This document shows positions 5,615-13,167 of a stretch of DNA of 16,543 nucleotides, piece by piece. Made by a program: the position numbers and the translations under genes. Within the stretch, counting starts at the first letter, position 1; each line of letters starts with the position of its first letter. Source of the DNA: Methylococcales bacterium (GTDB lineage Bacteria; Pseudomonadota; Gammaproteobacteria; Methylococcales; Methylomonadaceae); the NCBI GenBank assembly GCA_023134955.1, contig JAGLUC010000165.1, positions 1-16,543 of the forward strand. The letters are read 5' to 3'. The notes beneath the pieces are model-generated. The model had not been told where the DNA came from and made no database searches. It worked only from the letters and a program-made list of their open reading frames with translations.

Positions 5615-7927
5615 TTATTTCCTCCTTCCTGAATACCCCAATGCCTTTTCCCATCTCCAAAGCATCTCATCACTATAATCTGGTTTTGCCGTTGGGTCAA
5701 GAGGATTATCTCTATTTACATAATATAAAATACTGTGTCCGAAAGATTGTGTATATCTTTTCTGCAATTTACTCGCATCCATTTTCCTAGCTTTGTCAAC
5801 AGAAATCCTTTCACCTGTTTTTTTATTATAATACACTGCACCGCCTTGAGAAATACTACCCCCTAATTTACCCGTAACCATAGAATGTACAGAAGTATTT
5901 GGCTCATAATCTTCAAATTGAGTATCTGGCAAAGACTCCAATTCCCTTTCAATAAATTTCCGCCACAAAGGAGCAGCCACTTGACTTCCTAAACTGCCTT
6001 TTTTCAAAGGTTTATTTTCATTGTTTCCCACCCAAACGCCAACAGCTAAATCAGGAGTATAACCTAATGTTAAAACATCCCTCGCTTCTTGAGTTGTCCC
6101 AGTTTTAGCTGCTACCTTTCGCTCTGGAAAATAAAGATTATTTTTCTTGCCAAAAACATAAGTTCTTGCATCATTATCACTAAGAATACTATTAATTTTA
6201 CGAGCAACATCAGCATTAATAACTCTCTCTGATTCTGGCGGATGAACGATTTCTTCATCACTAGAATCAACCACACGACTAATTCCATGAACTGGAGCTT
6301 TAACCCCATCATTTGCAAAAACTGAAAAAGCACCTACTTCTTCCAAAAGTTTAACCTCGCCACTACCTAAAACTAATGACAATCCAAAGCGACTCCTATC
6401 TTTCAAAGTAGTAATTCCCAACTCCTCCGCAAAATCAATTGACTCATCAATTCCAACTAAATATAAAGTTTTAACCGCTGGAGTATTCAATGAACCTGCC
6501 AAAGCTTTTCGCATAGAAACTAATCCATGATTTTTTCCATCATAATTACTCGGTTTATATTCATTGCCTGAACCATCTTCACCAAAATTTGTTGGCACAT
6601 CGTAAAGCAAAGTTTCTGGTTGATAACCTTTATCAAAAGCGGCTGCATAAACAATTGGCTTGAAAGATGAGCCTGGTTGTCGTTTACTTAATGTTACATT
6701 TACTTCTCCATCATTCTCAGCATCAAAATAATCAACGCTTCCCACCATTGCTAAAACCCCGCCACTTTTAGGATCAATCGCTACTAAAGCCGCATTACTT
6801 GCTCCGTGTTTTGGCAATTCAACTGCATAATCTTTAACATCCTGTTCTGCTCTTTTCTGCATTTCATAATCTAAAGTTGTATAAACTTTAAATCCCCCTT
6901 GTTGCACTCGTTCTTCTCCAAAAATTTTTGTTAATTGTTCTTTAACATAAAAAACAAAATGAGGAGCTTGAATTGTTTCTTTATGTGCTTTAAGTTTTCC
7001 CAAAGTATTAGTTGCCAACGCTTCATTGACTATCTCTTTATCATACATTTCTAAATCAGCCATTCGATTTAAAATATATCTCTGACGCTCAATCAATCTA
7101 TCAGTATTTTCAGCATAAGGCGAAAAATCATACGTAGCTTTTGGCAAAGACGCTAATAAAGCTGCCTCGTCCAAAGTTAATTCGCTAGCATTTTTACCAA
7201 AGAAAACTTCCGACGCTGACTGCACTCCATAAGCATTTGAACCATAAGGAACCTCATTTAAATAATAATCAAGAATTTGATCTTTTTCAAAATATCTTTC
7301 TATTTTTATCGCTAAAACAATTTCTTTAAATTTACGTTGGTAAGTTTTTTCTCGAGTAAGAAAAGTATTCCGCACTAATTGTTGCGTGATTGTACTTCCT
7401 CCTTGCGAATTTTCTTTTTTGATAAAGTTTTTATGAGCTGCTCGTAAAATTCCGTAAATATCAATTCCAATGTGTTTATAAAAATCGTCATCTTCCGCCG
7501 CAATCGTTGCATTACGCATGTAATCAGAAATATCATTGTGATTAACTACTTTACGATCTTCCTCACCATGTAATTCGTATAAAATATGTTCACCAGTTTT
7601 ATCATAAATGATTGTAGTTTCATAAATATCCATTTTAACCAAAGCTTCTGCGTCAACTGTATTGTAATAAGCATACAAAAAAACTGTCGCTCCTGCTAGA
7701 GCCACAACCAAAATTAAATCTATAGAAGTACTTGCTATAAACCCTATTATTTTAAAGAAAATTTTCCACTTGCTATTTTGCTTTTCGCCTTTTTTCTTAG
7801 TCTTTTTGCTCTTTTCTTTAGTAGTTTGCTTCGTTTTTTCTAGTTTAATTGTTCCTAATTTGGAGCTTTCTTTTTTTTTGAAAAAACTTTGAGATTTGCT
7901 CTTTAATTTGTTGAAATTTAGTTTCAT
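5615..7927 (-). CDS. Class A penicillin-binding protein (PBP1A family)
   Basis: Bifunctional peptidoglycan synthase of 770 aa that polymerises lipid II glycan chains and cross-links their peptides outside the membrane. It has a very Lys-rich cytoplasmic tail (1-56) and one membrane anchor (about 57-88). The GT51 transglycosylase domain follows, with EDDDFYKHIG at 145-154 (catalytic Glu) and GGSTITQQ at 177-184. The transpeptidase domain has SSFK at 420-423 (catalytic Ser420), SLN at 479-481 and KTGT at 608-611. All catalytic motifs are intact, so the enzyme should be active. A short C-terminal tail rich in charged and aromatic residues follows. It has a promoter of its own at 8007-8035, and the neighbouring envelope genes suit its role. 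Confidence 0.96.
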   Translation of the reverse strand: MKLNFNKLKSKSQSFFKKKESSKLGTIKLEKTKQTTKEKSKKTKKKGEKQNSKWKIFFKIIGFIASTSIDLILVVALAGATVFLYAYYNTVDAEALVKMDIYETTIIYDKTGEHILYELHGEEDRKVVNHNDISDYMRNATIAAEDDDFYKHIGIDIYGILRAAHKNFIKKENSQGGSTITQQLVRNTFLTREKTYQRKFKEIVLAIKIERYFEKDQILDYYLNEVPYGSNAYGVQSASEVFFGKNASELTLDEAALLASLPKATYDFSPYAENTDRLIERQRYILNRMADLEMYDKEIVNEALATNTLGKLKAHKETIQAPHFVFYVKEQLTKIFGEERVQQGGFKVYTTLDYEMQKRAEQDVKDYAVELPKHGASNAALVAIDPKSGGVLAMVGSVDYFDAENDGEVNVTLSKRQPGSSFKPIVYAAAFDKGYQPETLLYDVPTNFGEDGSGNEYKPSNYDGKNHGLVSMRKALAGSLNTPAVKTLYLVGIDESIDFAEELGITTLKDRSRFGLSLVLGSGEVKLLEEVGAFSVFANDGVKAPVHGISRVVDSSDEEIVHPPESERVINADVARKINSILSDNDARTYVFGKKNNLYFPERKVAAKTGTTQEARDVLTLGYTPDLAVGVWVGNNENKPLKKGSLGSQVAAPLWRKFIERELESLPDTQFEDYEPNTSVHSMVTGKLGGSISQGGAVYYNKKTGERISVDKARKMDASKLQKRYTQSFGHSILYYVNRDNPLDPTAKPDYSDEMLWRWEKALGYSGRRK

Positions 7928-8006
7928 TAAAACTTTAAATTTATTGAAATTTAATAGAAAACAAACCTTTAATTTTGATAGAATATTTAAAGATTTTTAT
8001 AATGTT

Positions 8007-8035
8007 ATTTAACCACAAAAAATTATTCTTGTCAA
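8007..8035 (-). promoter_or_regulatory. Promoter of the class A PBP gene
   Basis: On the minus strand a perfect TTGACA (8030-8035) lies 17 bp from TTAAAT (8007-8012), which matches four of six -10 positions. The predicted leader is about 75 nt and has no Shine-Dalgarno site. It lies just after the SRPBCC gene, so the PBP can be expressed independently of it. Confidence 0.6.
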
Positions 8036-8046
8036 TAAAATTAATT

Positions 8047-8429
8047 CTACCTCTCCATAACTGATTTTAAGTTAATTAAAGTATCTTTAATAAATGGATT
8101 GTCTAATTCTCCATTTTTCATCCATTCAAAATATTCCATCTCAGTTTTATTTTCATCAATTTCTTTGTAAGTATATTTAACTGAATAATTTTCTTCTAAA
8201 TCGGTTAGTATGAATATATTATTTTTTTGAAACTCTACAACTTTATAAAAATCCCATTCAGAACCCCCCCTGTATTTTTATATTGAGTGCCTATTTTTGG
8301 AGGATATTCATCTACAATTTCTTCCTCGATAGAAGAAATCCATAAATGAGTATTTTTTGGATTTGTCGTAAATTCAAAAACTTCTTCAATTGGCTTATCA
8401 ATAATAATTGTAATTTTATTCTTTTTCAT
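8047..8429 (-). pseudogene. SRPBCC-domain protein, frameshifted at a G7 tract
   Basis: The first 55 residues read MKKNKITIIIDKPIEEVFEF and on through TTNPKNTHLW to YPPKIGTQYKNTGG, the start of a SRPBCC (START-like, polyketide-cyclase) ligand-binding fold. In that frame the protein soon ends. In another frame, right after the homopolymer (seven C on the plus strand, 8264-8270), the family-like sequence continues GSEWDFYKVVEF through NYSVKYTYKEIDENKTEMEY to a TAG at 8047-8049. One added base, or two removed, at the G tract would give one protein of about 126-127 aa. This may be a sequencing error, a true pseudogene, or a slippage-controlled gene. It follows the glycosyltransferase gene by 30 bp and is probably in its operon. 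The ligand is unknown. Confidence 0.8.
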
Positions 8430-8459
8430 ATAATTTTTTATTAAATGTATATTTAAAAT

Positions 8460-9641
8460 TTATTTATTACTTTTATAAATCCCCTCCAACTGTTCTCCAA
8501 TTTTCTTCCAACTAAATTTCTCCGCTCTCCGAAAAGCATTTTCAGCATAATTCTTAACCAATTCCCTATCATTATACAACTTTTTCACAGATTGACAAAT
8601 ATTCTCCGCATTCACTTCCGACAAATATACGCCGCCATCATCACCTAAATAATTCCTATTAATCGCACGATCACAACAAATAATCGCCGTCTTTGCCACC
8701 ATATAATGCAATATTTTTCCACTAGCCTGTTGAACAGAATTATCCTTAGGATCCACCGCCACATCTGCCAGAGAATTTACTTCTGCCAGAGAAAAATAAT
8801 TCAAAGGAGAAATCACCGTTACGCTTTTTTCCAAATTATTTTTCGCAATATAATTTCTAACCCATCCAGCTGGAAAACCTCCAATCACAAAATAAACATC
8901 AGGTAAATTTTTTACTGTTTTTTTAATCGAATTTATTAAATGTTTCACACCTTTATTTTCAATCAAGGCACCTGTGTAAACAACTACAAATTTATCAACT
9001 GGAATATTAAATTTTTTTCGTAAATTTTTTTTATCATCCAAATCTTTATAATAATCAACATTTACACCATCAGATACATGAAAAGCTTTTTCATCACCTC
9101 GAGCATTTTTAATAATTTTTACATTATTTTTATCACTCACCACGGCGACATCACCGATACTATTTATTTTCCTTTCAAGAAAATTAAAAATTGATTTCAA
9201 CCAACTAATTTTTAAATAACCATGAGATTTCATTTCATTTACCAAACTGCCATGAAAATCAGAAACAAGCAAAAACTTACGCCAAAAGAAAATTATTCGC
9301 ATCATTTTGCCAATCAAAGCTCCTTCATGTAAATGACCATGAACCACATCTGGTTTCCAAGTACGAATCATGTAAAAAGTTTTCCGAATCAAAAAAATAT
9401 TTAATAAAACTTTTTGCCAATCAGGACCCGCCTCAGTTTTTTTATACCAAAAAAGCCAACGTCGAATTCTCCTCACGTCAATCTTTGTTTCTATATATTT
9501 GTGAATATCATCACCATTATGATAGGTAACAATAACTATTTCATGACCCAGTTTTTCCAAAGCTCGAGCTTCTTCATAAATACGAATATGCGTACCACGA
9601 TGAGAAAAAAACGGAGTCGGTGCAATCATTAAAATTTTCAT
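8460..9641 (-). CDS. Glycosyltransferase family 4 (GT-B fold)
   Basis: A 393-aa enzyme expected to add a sugar from a nucleotide donor to a cell-surface glycan or lipid; donor and acceptor cannot be told from sequence. The N-terminal Rossmann half shows MKILMIAPTPFFSHRGTHIR and EEARALEKLGHEIVIVTY, with the HGHLHEGA segment near 101-108 and SDFHG at 128-131. The C-terminal donor-binding half starts VVVYTGALIENKGVKHLINS (219-238) and has DPKDNSVQQASGK (298-309). In related enzymes the place before ASGK is usually Glu; here it is Gln, so the donor-contacting acid may be altered (family knowledge from memory). There is no signal peptide or membrane anchor, so it is cytoplasmic. The SRPBCC gene follows 30 bp later. 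No Shine-Dalgarno site is seen. Confidence 0.92.
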   Translation of the reverse strand: MKILMIAPTPFFSHRGTHIRIYEEARALEKLGHEIVIVTYHNGDDIHKYIETKIDVRRIRRWLFWYKKTEAGPDWQKVLLNIFLIRKTFYMIRTWKPDVVHGHLHEGALIGKMMRIIFFWRKFLLVSDFHGSLVNEMKSHGYLKISWLKSIFNFLERKINSIGDVAVVSDKNNVKIIKNARGDEKAFHVSDGVNVDYYKDLDDKKNLRKKFNIPVDKFVVVYTGALIENKGVKHLINSIKKTVKNLPDVYFVIGGFPAGWVRNYIAKNNLEKSVTVISPLNYFSLAEVNSLADVAVDPKDNSVQQASGKILHYMVAKTAIICCDRAINRNYLGDDGGVYLSEVNAENICQSVKKLYNDRELVKNYAENAFRRAEKFSWKKIGEQLEGIYKSNK

Positions 9642-9789
9642 TTCCGCAATATTTTTTATAAAAAATAAATTTTTAAAACATTTTCAATCTATTAAATCAA
9701 ATTGAAAGATTCTAATTTATATATTTAATACTAACTCATTTTCCACAACTTCACAAGAAAACATTAAAACTATAAATAAAATAATAATT

Positions 9790-9809
9790 GTGCTCGCCGC
9801 ACGGGCTTT
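9790..9809 (+). repeat. Interspersed repeat GTGCTCGCCGCACGGGCTTT, copy A
   Basis: This 20-bp GC-rich sequence stands out in AT-rich DNA. It is identical to 16381-16400 and matches the reverse complement of 14059-14078 at 17 of 20 positions. It contains a small hairpin (GTGC-TCGCC-GCAC). Like copy B it is followed downstream by a TGTCATYCTGAA module. Confidence 0.85.
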
Positions 9810-9861
9810 TCACCATTCAACATTTTCCAAAATTATGAAAATTTATTGTTATCCGAATTTC

Positions 9862-9921
9862 CTGTCATTCAAAGTTATCTGTCATTCTGAACGGATTTAT
9901 TTTTTCTTTAGAAAAAATAAA
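9862..9921 (+). repeat. TGTCATTCTGAA-type repeat module with an 11-bp hairpin
   Basis: CTGTCATTC occurs twice (9862-9870, 9879-9887). The second copy runs into GAACGG and then a hairpin in which TTTATTTTTTC (9896-9906) pairs with GAAAAAATAAA (9911-9921). A related module, TGTCATCCTGAAAAAT, starts at 16436. Sequences beginning GTCATTCTGA are, from memory, common interspersed repeats in several bacterial groups, including metagenomic lineages. Confidence 0.6.
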
Positions 9922-9986
9922 GGAATGAATAATCCCCTACAGAAAAATACAAAACCTTAAAAATCACACTTTCACAAAAACAAAAC

Positions 9987-10784
9987 TCAAACAAACAAGT
10001 TTAACAAATCTGGAAAAAGAAATTTAACAAAAAACATCAACATAAATCCAAAAATTAAAAAAGGACCAAAAGGCACTTGAGATTTTAAATCTGCCTTTCC
10101 TAAAATAACAATAGTAATACTAAAAATTGATCCCACGCAAAAAGCCACTAAAATTGCCAGAAAACTCGCCACTGGACCCAAAGCTAAACCGATTAACAAC
10201 GCTAAAAAAGAATCGCCGTAACCCATCCATTCTTCATTTGAAATAAAACTCAAACCGAAAAAAAAGATGAAAGCTACTAATCCACTTAAGCCATTGATGA
10301 ATATCGTACTTTCGAAAAAAATAGAACAGTCAATCAAATTAATTTTGTCTGTAAAAAAATTAATTGCAATAATTAAAACTAACGAAAACCAAACTAAGTT
10401 CATGGGTATTTCCATATACTTCCAGTCGTAAATAAAAATAACCCACAAAGCTGAAAAAATTAAACTCCACGTAATTGCAATAAAAAAGTTTTCGAAAAAA
10501 TTAAAATAATACAAATATCCAATCAATCCCCAAGTAATTCCCACTAAAAATTCCACCATCGGATATTGCCATGAGATTTTTGCTTTACAATTTCGACATT
10601 CACCTCGCAAAATTAAAAAGCTAATTATTGGAATATTGTCTCTCCAAATTATCTTCTTTTTGCAGGCGAAACAATGTGAAGCAGGTTTAACAACACTCAT
10701 TGAATTTTTCATGCGAAAAACAAGGACGTTGCAAAAACTTCCTATCAAAAGTCCAAAAATGAAAAATATAAATATCAAAAACAT
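9987..10784 (-). CDS. pilD: Prepilin peptidase (type IV leader peptidase, PilD family)
   Basis: Inner-membrane aspartic protease of 265 aa that cleaves the leader of type IV prepilins and pseudopilins and usually N-methylates the new end. The N-terminal domain has the zinc-binding CxxC pairs (C38/C41 and C63/C66) seen in bifunctional enzymes, and the family pattern GLLIGSFCNVLVFR at 11-24. The two catalytic aspartates are D120 (IYDWKYMEIP) and D191 in the GxGD motif (GYGD, 188-191). About seven or eight hydrophobic segments are visible. The stop is TGA, with a further in-frame TGA five codons on. No pilin gene is in the window. It is divergent from the M23 gene. In small-genome lineages such pili are thought to mediate contact with host cells. 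Confidence 0.95.
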   Translation of the reverse strand: MFLIFIFFIFGLLIGSFCNVLVFRMKNSMSVVKPASHCFACKKKIIWRDNIPIISFLILRGECRNCKAKISWQYPMVEFLVGITWGLIGYLYYFNFFENFFIAITWSLIFSALWVIFIYDWKYMEIPMNLVWFSLVLIIAINFFTDKINLIDCSIFFESTIFINGLSGLVAFIFFFGLSFISNEEWMGYGDSFLALLIGLALGPVASFLAILVAFCVGSIFSITIVILGKADLKSQVPFGPFLIFGFMLMFFVKFLFPDLLNLFV

Positions 10785-10995
10785 AAAAGATTATTTAAAC
10801 CTGTTATTTCTACTTAAAAAAAGTTTCAAACTTTAAAATTAAGTGAAAAATTTTACTATAATTTTAACCCATTATCATTATAATCATCTTTGCGATAATT
10901 GTCATCTTTTGTACTTTGAAAATTTTCCATATTTATACGCTAAATTAATATTATTTTAAAAAACGTAGAAAGTGCTAGCAATTAAAAAATAATTT

Positions 10996-11011
10996 TGCTA
11001 TAATAGAATTA
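10996..11011 (+). promoter_or_regulatory. Extended -10 promoter giving a leaderless M23 transcript
   Basis: TGCTATAAT (10996-11004) is a perfect extended -10 box. The ATG of the M23 gene starts at 11011, only seven bases beyond its last T, so the expected transcription start falls on or next to the A of the ATG. The -35 region (TAGCAA at 10976-10981) is poor, as is usual with extended -10 promoters. No Shine-Dalgarno site can exist on such an mRNA. Confidence 0.7.
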
Positions 11012-12255
11012 TGAAAAATAATAAGATAAAATTTAATAAAACTGCTTTATTGCTATTTTTAGTTTACTTTTTTATGTATGTTTTTTTTGCATTTACAACA
11101 GTAAAGGCTGATGATGAAAAAGATGATTTATTAGATGAGCAAGAAAAAATTGAGGAAGAAATAGAAAAAACTCAAAAACTGATTGATTTAAAGGAAAAAG
11201 AGCAGAATATAATTAGTTCTCAAGTAAATAAACTGGAAAATGAAAGTCTTCGTGTTGAAGAAGATATTAATGTAAATAAAAAAGAAATTAAAAAAATCGA
11301 AAGTGATATTGATCGAATTGAGAGAACTGTTAAACAGAAAGAAAGTCATATCAATTTACAAAAGCAAATTTTAAGTAAGATTATTCGGGATTATTACCAA
11401 GATCATTCAGACACAAATGATTTTTTCACTATAGCAAAAAATACTGACGATCCAAGTTTATTTACTAATAATGATCAACTTGATCAAACAACTAGTAAAT
11501 TAAGCGATGTTACAAGTTCTATTATGCAAGAGCAAGTTGATTTGACTGAAGAAAAAAATAAACTTGAGAATAAAACAACTGAAATTAAAGATACCAAACA
11601 TGAATTGGAAAAAAGGAATCAATATTTGGAAAGTACTAGAAATCAAAAAGAGGGTTTGATGGCACAAGCTACGAATGAAAAACAAAAGTATGAAACGAAA
11701 TTATCTAAATTGGAAACTGAGCAATTAGCTATTCAAGATGAAATTAACAGTATCGATTATGGATCTACAGACAATTATTCAAAATCTGATCTACCTTCAA
11801 AATCCAAAGCTGATCTATCCAGACCAGTCGCTAAGCCTTATGTAGTAACTCAAGGTTATGGAAAAACTAATTTCTCTCATAATTATAAAGGTGGACTACA
11901 CAATGGTGTTGATTATGTTGCAAAGGGTAATAAAAAAATTATGGCAGCTGCTGATGGAAAAGTTATAGGTACTGGAAACATGGGTTATTACGGTTATGGT
12001 CGGTGGGTAGCAATTGATCATCAAAATGGATTAGTTACTCTTTACGGGCATATGAGTTCTGTTAAAGTTGATAAAGGAGATAAAGTTGATAAGGGTGATA
12101 AAATAGGTGTTATGGGCAATACTGGATTTTCTACTGGAACTCACCTTCATTTTACTGTATTTGTTCGCAAGACTTTTGCAATTGTTAAATCAAGTTCAGT
12201 AAGCGGTATTTATATTCCAACTGGTGCAACTGTTAATCCTGCTAGTTATTTATAA
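11011..12255 (+). CDS. EnvC-like murein hydrolase/activator, coiled coil plus M23 peptidase
   Basis: Exported peptidoglycan peptidase or amidase activator of 414 aa. A signal peptide or N-terminal anchor covers residues 1-33 (hydrophobic 11-30, then VKADDE). A long charged coiled coil follows (about 36-130 and 157-248), then a Ser/Lys-rich linker, then a LytM/M23 domain (about 272-414). The zinc and catalytic residues are all present: H297 and D301 (HNGVD), H347 (YGHMSS), H378 and H380 (THLHF). It may therefore hydrolyse peptide cross-links itself, unlike E. coli EnvC, whose LytM domain lacks them. It probably acts in septal wall splitting, opposing the PBP encoded nearby. It is divergent from prepilin peptidase and has a strong terminator. 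Confidence 0.94.
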   Translation: MKNNKIKFNKTALLLFLVYFFMYVFFAFTTVKADDEKDDLLDEQEKIEEEIEKTQKLIDLKEKEQNIISSQVNKLENESLRVEEDINVNKKEIKKIESDIDRIERTVKQKESHINLQKQILSKIIRDYYQDHSDTNDFFTIAKNTDDPSLFTNNDQLDQTTSKLSDVTSSIMQEQVDLTEEKNKLENKTTEIKDTKHELEKRNQYLESTRNQKEGLMAQATNEKQKYETKLSKLETEQLAIQDEINSIDYGSTDNYSKSDLPSKSKADLSRPVAKPYVVTQGYGKTNFSHNYKGGLHNGVDYVAKGNKKIMAAADGKVIGTGNMGYYGYGRWVAIDHQNGLVTLYGHMSSVKVDKGDKVDKGDKIGVMGNTGFSTGTHLHFTVFVRKTFAIVKSSSVSGIYIPTGATVNPASYL

Positions 12256-12283
12256 TATAAAACTTTTCCTAAAAAATATCTTA

Positions 12284-12325
12284 AAAACAAAAAACATTAT
12301 CTTAAAAAATAATGTTTTTTGTTTT
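12284..12325. terminator. Bidirectional terminator between convergent genes
   Basis: AAAACAAAAAACATTAT (12284-12300) and its exact complement (12309-12325) form a perfect 17-bp stem with an 8-nt loop. One arm is T-rich in each direction. It serves the M23 gene on the plus strand and the small gene ending at 12344 on the minus strand. Confidence 0.85.
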
Positions 12326-12343
12326 ACGATGAAGTTATAAAGT

Positions 12344-12523
12344 CTAATTTGTCATATTATTTTCTTCTTTTTTCTTCTCAGTCTCATCAGATTCATCTTT
12401 TTTATTTGAATAAAAATCACCCGCCAATACATCTTCAGCAGACTGATCTTTCACATTCCCTTTCCAAGAACCAGAACCACTTTTCAAAACACCAACTTTT
12501 CTCAAAAAATCTAGAATACCCAT
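12344..12523 (-). CDS. Small hypothetical protein, 59 aa
   Basis: A short minus-strand ORF beginning MGILDFLRKVGVLKSGSGSW and ending in a very charged tail (KKDESDETEKKKEENN). It has no membrane segment or cysteine. It has an amphipathic N-terminal helix, then a Gly/Ser turn and an acidic segment near QSAEDVLAGDF. I do not recognise the family. The coherent composition, ATG start and TAG stop favour a real gene over the plus-strand reading on the other side, which is rich in His, Gln and Ser and looks like antisense. It lies just before the convergent terminator and may close the UMP kinase cluster. No clear promoter or Shine-Dalgarno site is seen. Confidence 0.6.
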   Translation of the reverse strand: MGILDFLRKVGVLKSGSGSWKGNVKDQSAEDVLAGDFYSNKKDESDETEKKKEENNMTN

Positions 12524-12586
12524 ATTTTTATTTTTAATAGTTATTTTTTAAATTTAAACTAAAACAATCTCTCTTAACATTTTACA

Positions 12587-12766
12587 TTAAAAACTTTTTG
12601 TTTCGCATTGACTATTTATACAGTCACAAGATGTTGGAGCCACACAAAAACACTCTCCACCAGTTCCAGATGGTAAATTATTTTTGTTATAACATCCGCA
12701 ATTACAATCCCCCGTTTTACCAAAAGCAACACAATCTGAATTAACTTCACAATTTTTGCTTTTCAC
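12587..12766 (-). CDS. Cysteine-rich small ORF, 59 aa, possibly the severed end of its upstream neighbour
   Basis: It has ten cysteines in 59 residues (positions 6, 12, 21, 23, 25, 39, 41, 47, 49, 54), with clusters such as DCNCGCY, ECFCVAP and SCDCINSQC. It has no signal peptide of its own. There is no ATG; the first usable start is a GTG at 12764-12766. That GTG is in the same frame as the preceding gene and follows its TAA by only two codons. The simplest reading is that it was once the C-terminal domain of the exported 125-aa protein, cut off by a nonsense codon. It could also be made by read-through or by reinitiation. The spacing suggests a disulfide-rich or metal-binding module. The function is unknown. 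Confidence 0.5.
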   Translation of the reverse strand: MKSKNCEVNSDCVAFGKTGDCNCGCYNKNNLPSGTGGECFCVAPTSCDCINSQCETKSF

Positions 12767-12772
12767 CTCTTT

Positions 12773-13150
12773 TTATTCAACTCTACAAGCACAAGGACAG
12801 CGTAACCCTTCAATTGTTCCGATTAATTCGCCAGAATAAGTTGTTTCTCCAAGAATATTAAAAATCTCTCCGCCTTGAGCTTTGCAATCTTCCATTGAAA
12901 TTATATTTGGAGGTAATTGTATAATTTGTGGTTTTTCATAGTTATCATCTAAATGTGGCATTGTTGTGCCTGGACATTTTGCAAATTCACAGTTATTAGT
13001 AACTTCTCGACCGACATAAGTTCCGTCAAGACATAGTTTTGCTTCTTGATTACAGATTATTAATTTATCCTCATGTTGAATAAGCTTAATGAATAAAAAA
13101 TATCCTCCAATTGATATAATTGCTATTATTCCTATTATTGTTTTTTTCAT
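12773..13150 (-). CDS. Exported cysteine-containing protein, 125 aa
   Basis: MKKTIIGIIAIISIGGYFLF is a signal peptide or membrane anchor (about 4-24). The exported part has two Cys modules. The first is C33, C40, C54, C59 in the pattern AKLCLDGTYVGREVTNNCEF, a short motif I recall from other small exported proteins of candidate phyla. The second is C89 (MEDCKAQGGEI) and CPCAC at 118-122. Between them lies a Pro/Asn-rich linker (about 61-85). The eight cysteines suggest disulfides or metal binding outside the membrane. It starts 17 bp after the UMP kinase stop, so it is probably in the same operon. It ends in a TAA after which the frame stays open through a further Cys-rich segment. Confidence 0.75.
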   Translation of the reverse strand: MKKTIIGIIAIISIGGYFLFIKLIQHEDKLIICNQEAKLCLDGTYVGREVTNNCEFAKCPGTTMPHLDDNYEKPQIIQLPPNIISMEDCKAQGGEIFNILGETTYSGELIGTIEGLRCPCACRVE

Positions 13151-13167
13151 ATTAAATTATAATTGTA

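Larger units (their letters stand above)
9642..9986. other. Intergenic region with repeat modules, no gene seen
   Basis: This 345-bp stretch between the glycosyltransferase start and the prepilin peptidase stop has no convincing ORF or RNA gene. It holds copy A of the 20-bp repeat (9790-9809), two copies of CTGTCATTC (9862-9870 and 9879-9887), and a hairpin at 9896-9921. A short inverted repeat around 9680-9707 (TTTCAAT/ATTGAAA) could be part of the glycosyltransferase promoter, but no clean -35/-10 pair was found. Confidence 0.7.

Noticed and set aside
5530..5616. AAATTATCTTTTTC (5530-5543) and GAAAAAAGATAATTT (5602-5616) as a terminator after the PBP gene.
   Set aside because: The arms are about 58 bp apart and one base unequal, and the region is so AT-rich that chance pairing is likely. 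No better terminator was found there.
10971..10981. AGTGCTAGCAA upstream of the M23 gene as a second CIRCE site.
   Set aside because: Only one arm resembles the consensus; there is no second arm at a 9-bp distance.
12319..12537. Plus-strand ORF of 72 codons after the M23 gene.
   Set aside because: It is antisense to a better minus-strand gene, starts inside the terminator, and has a His/Gln/Ser-rich composition without family features.
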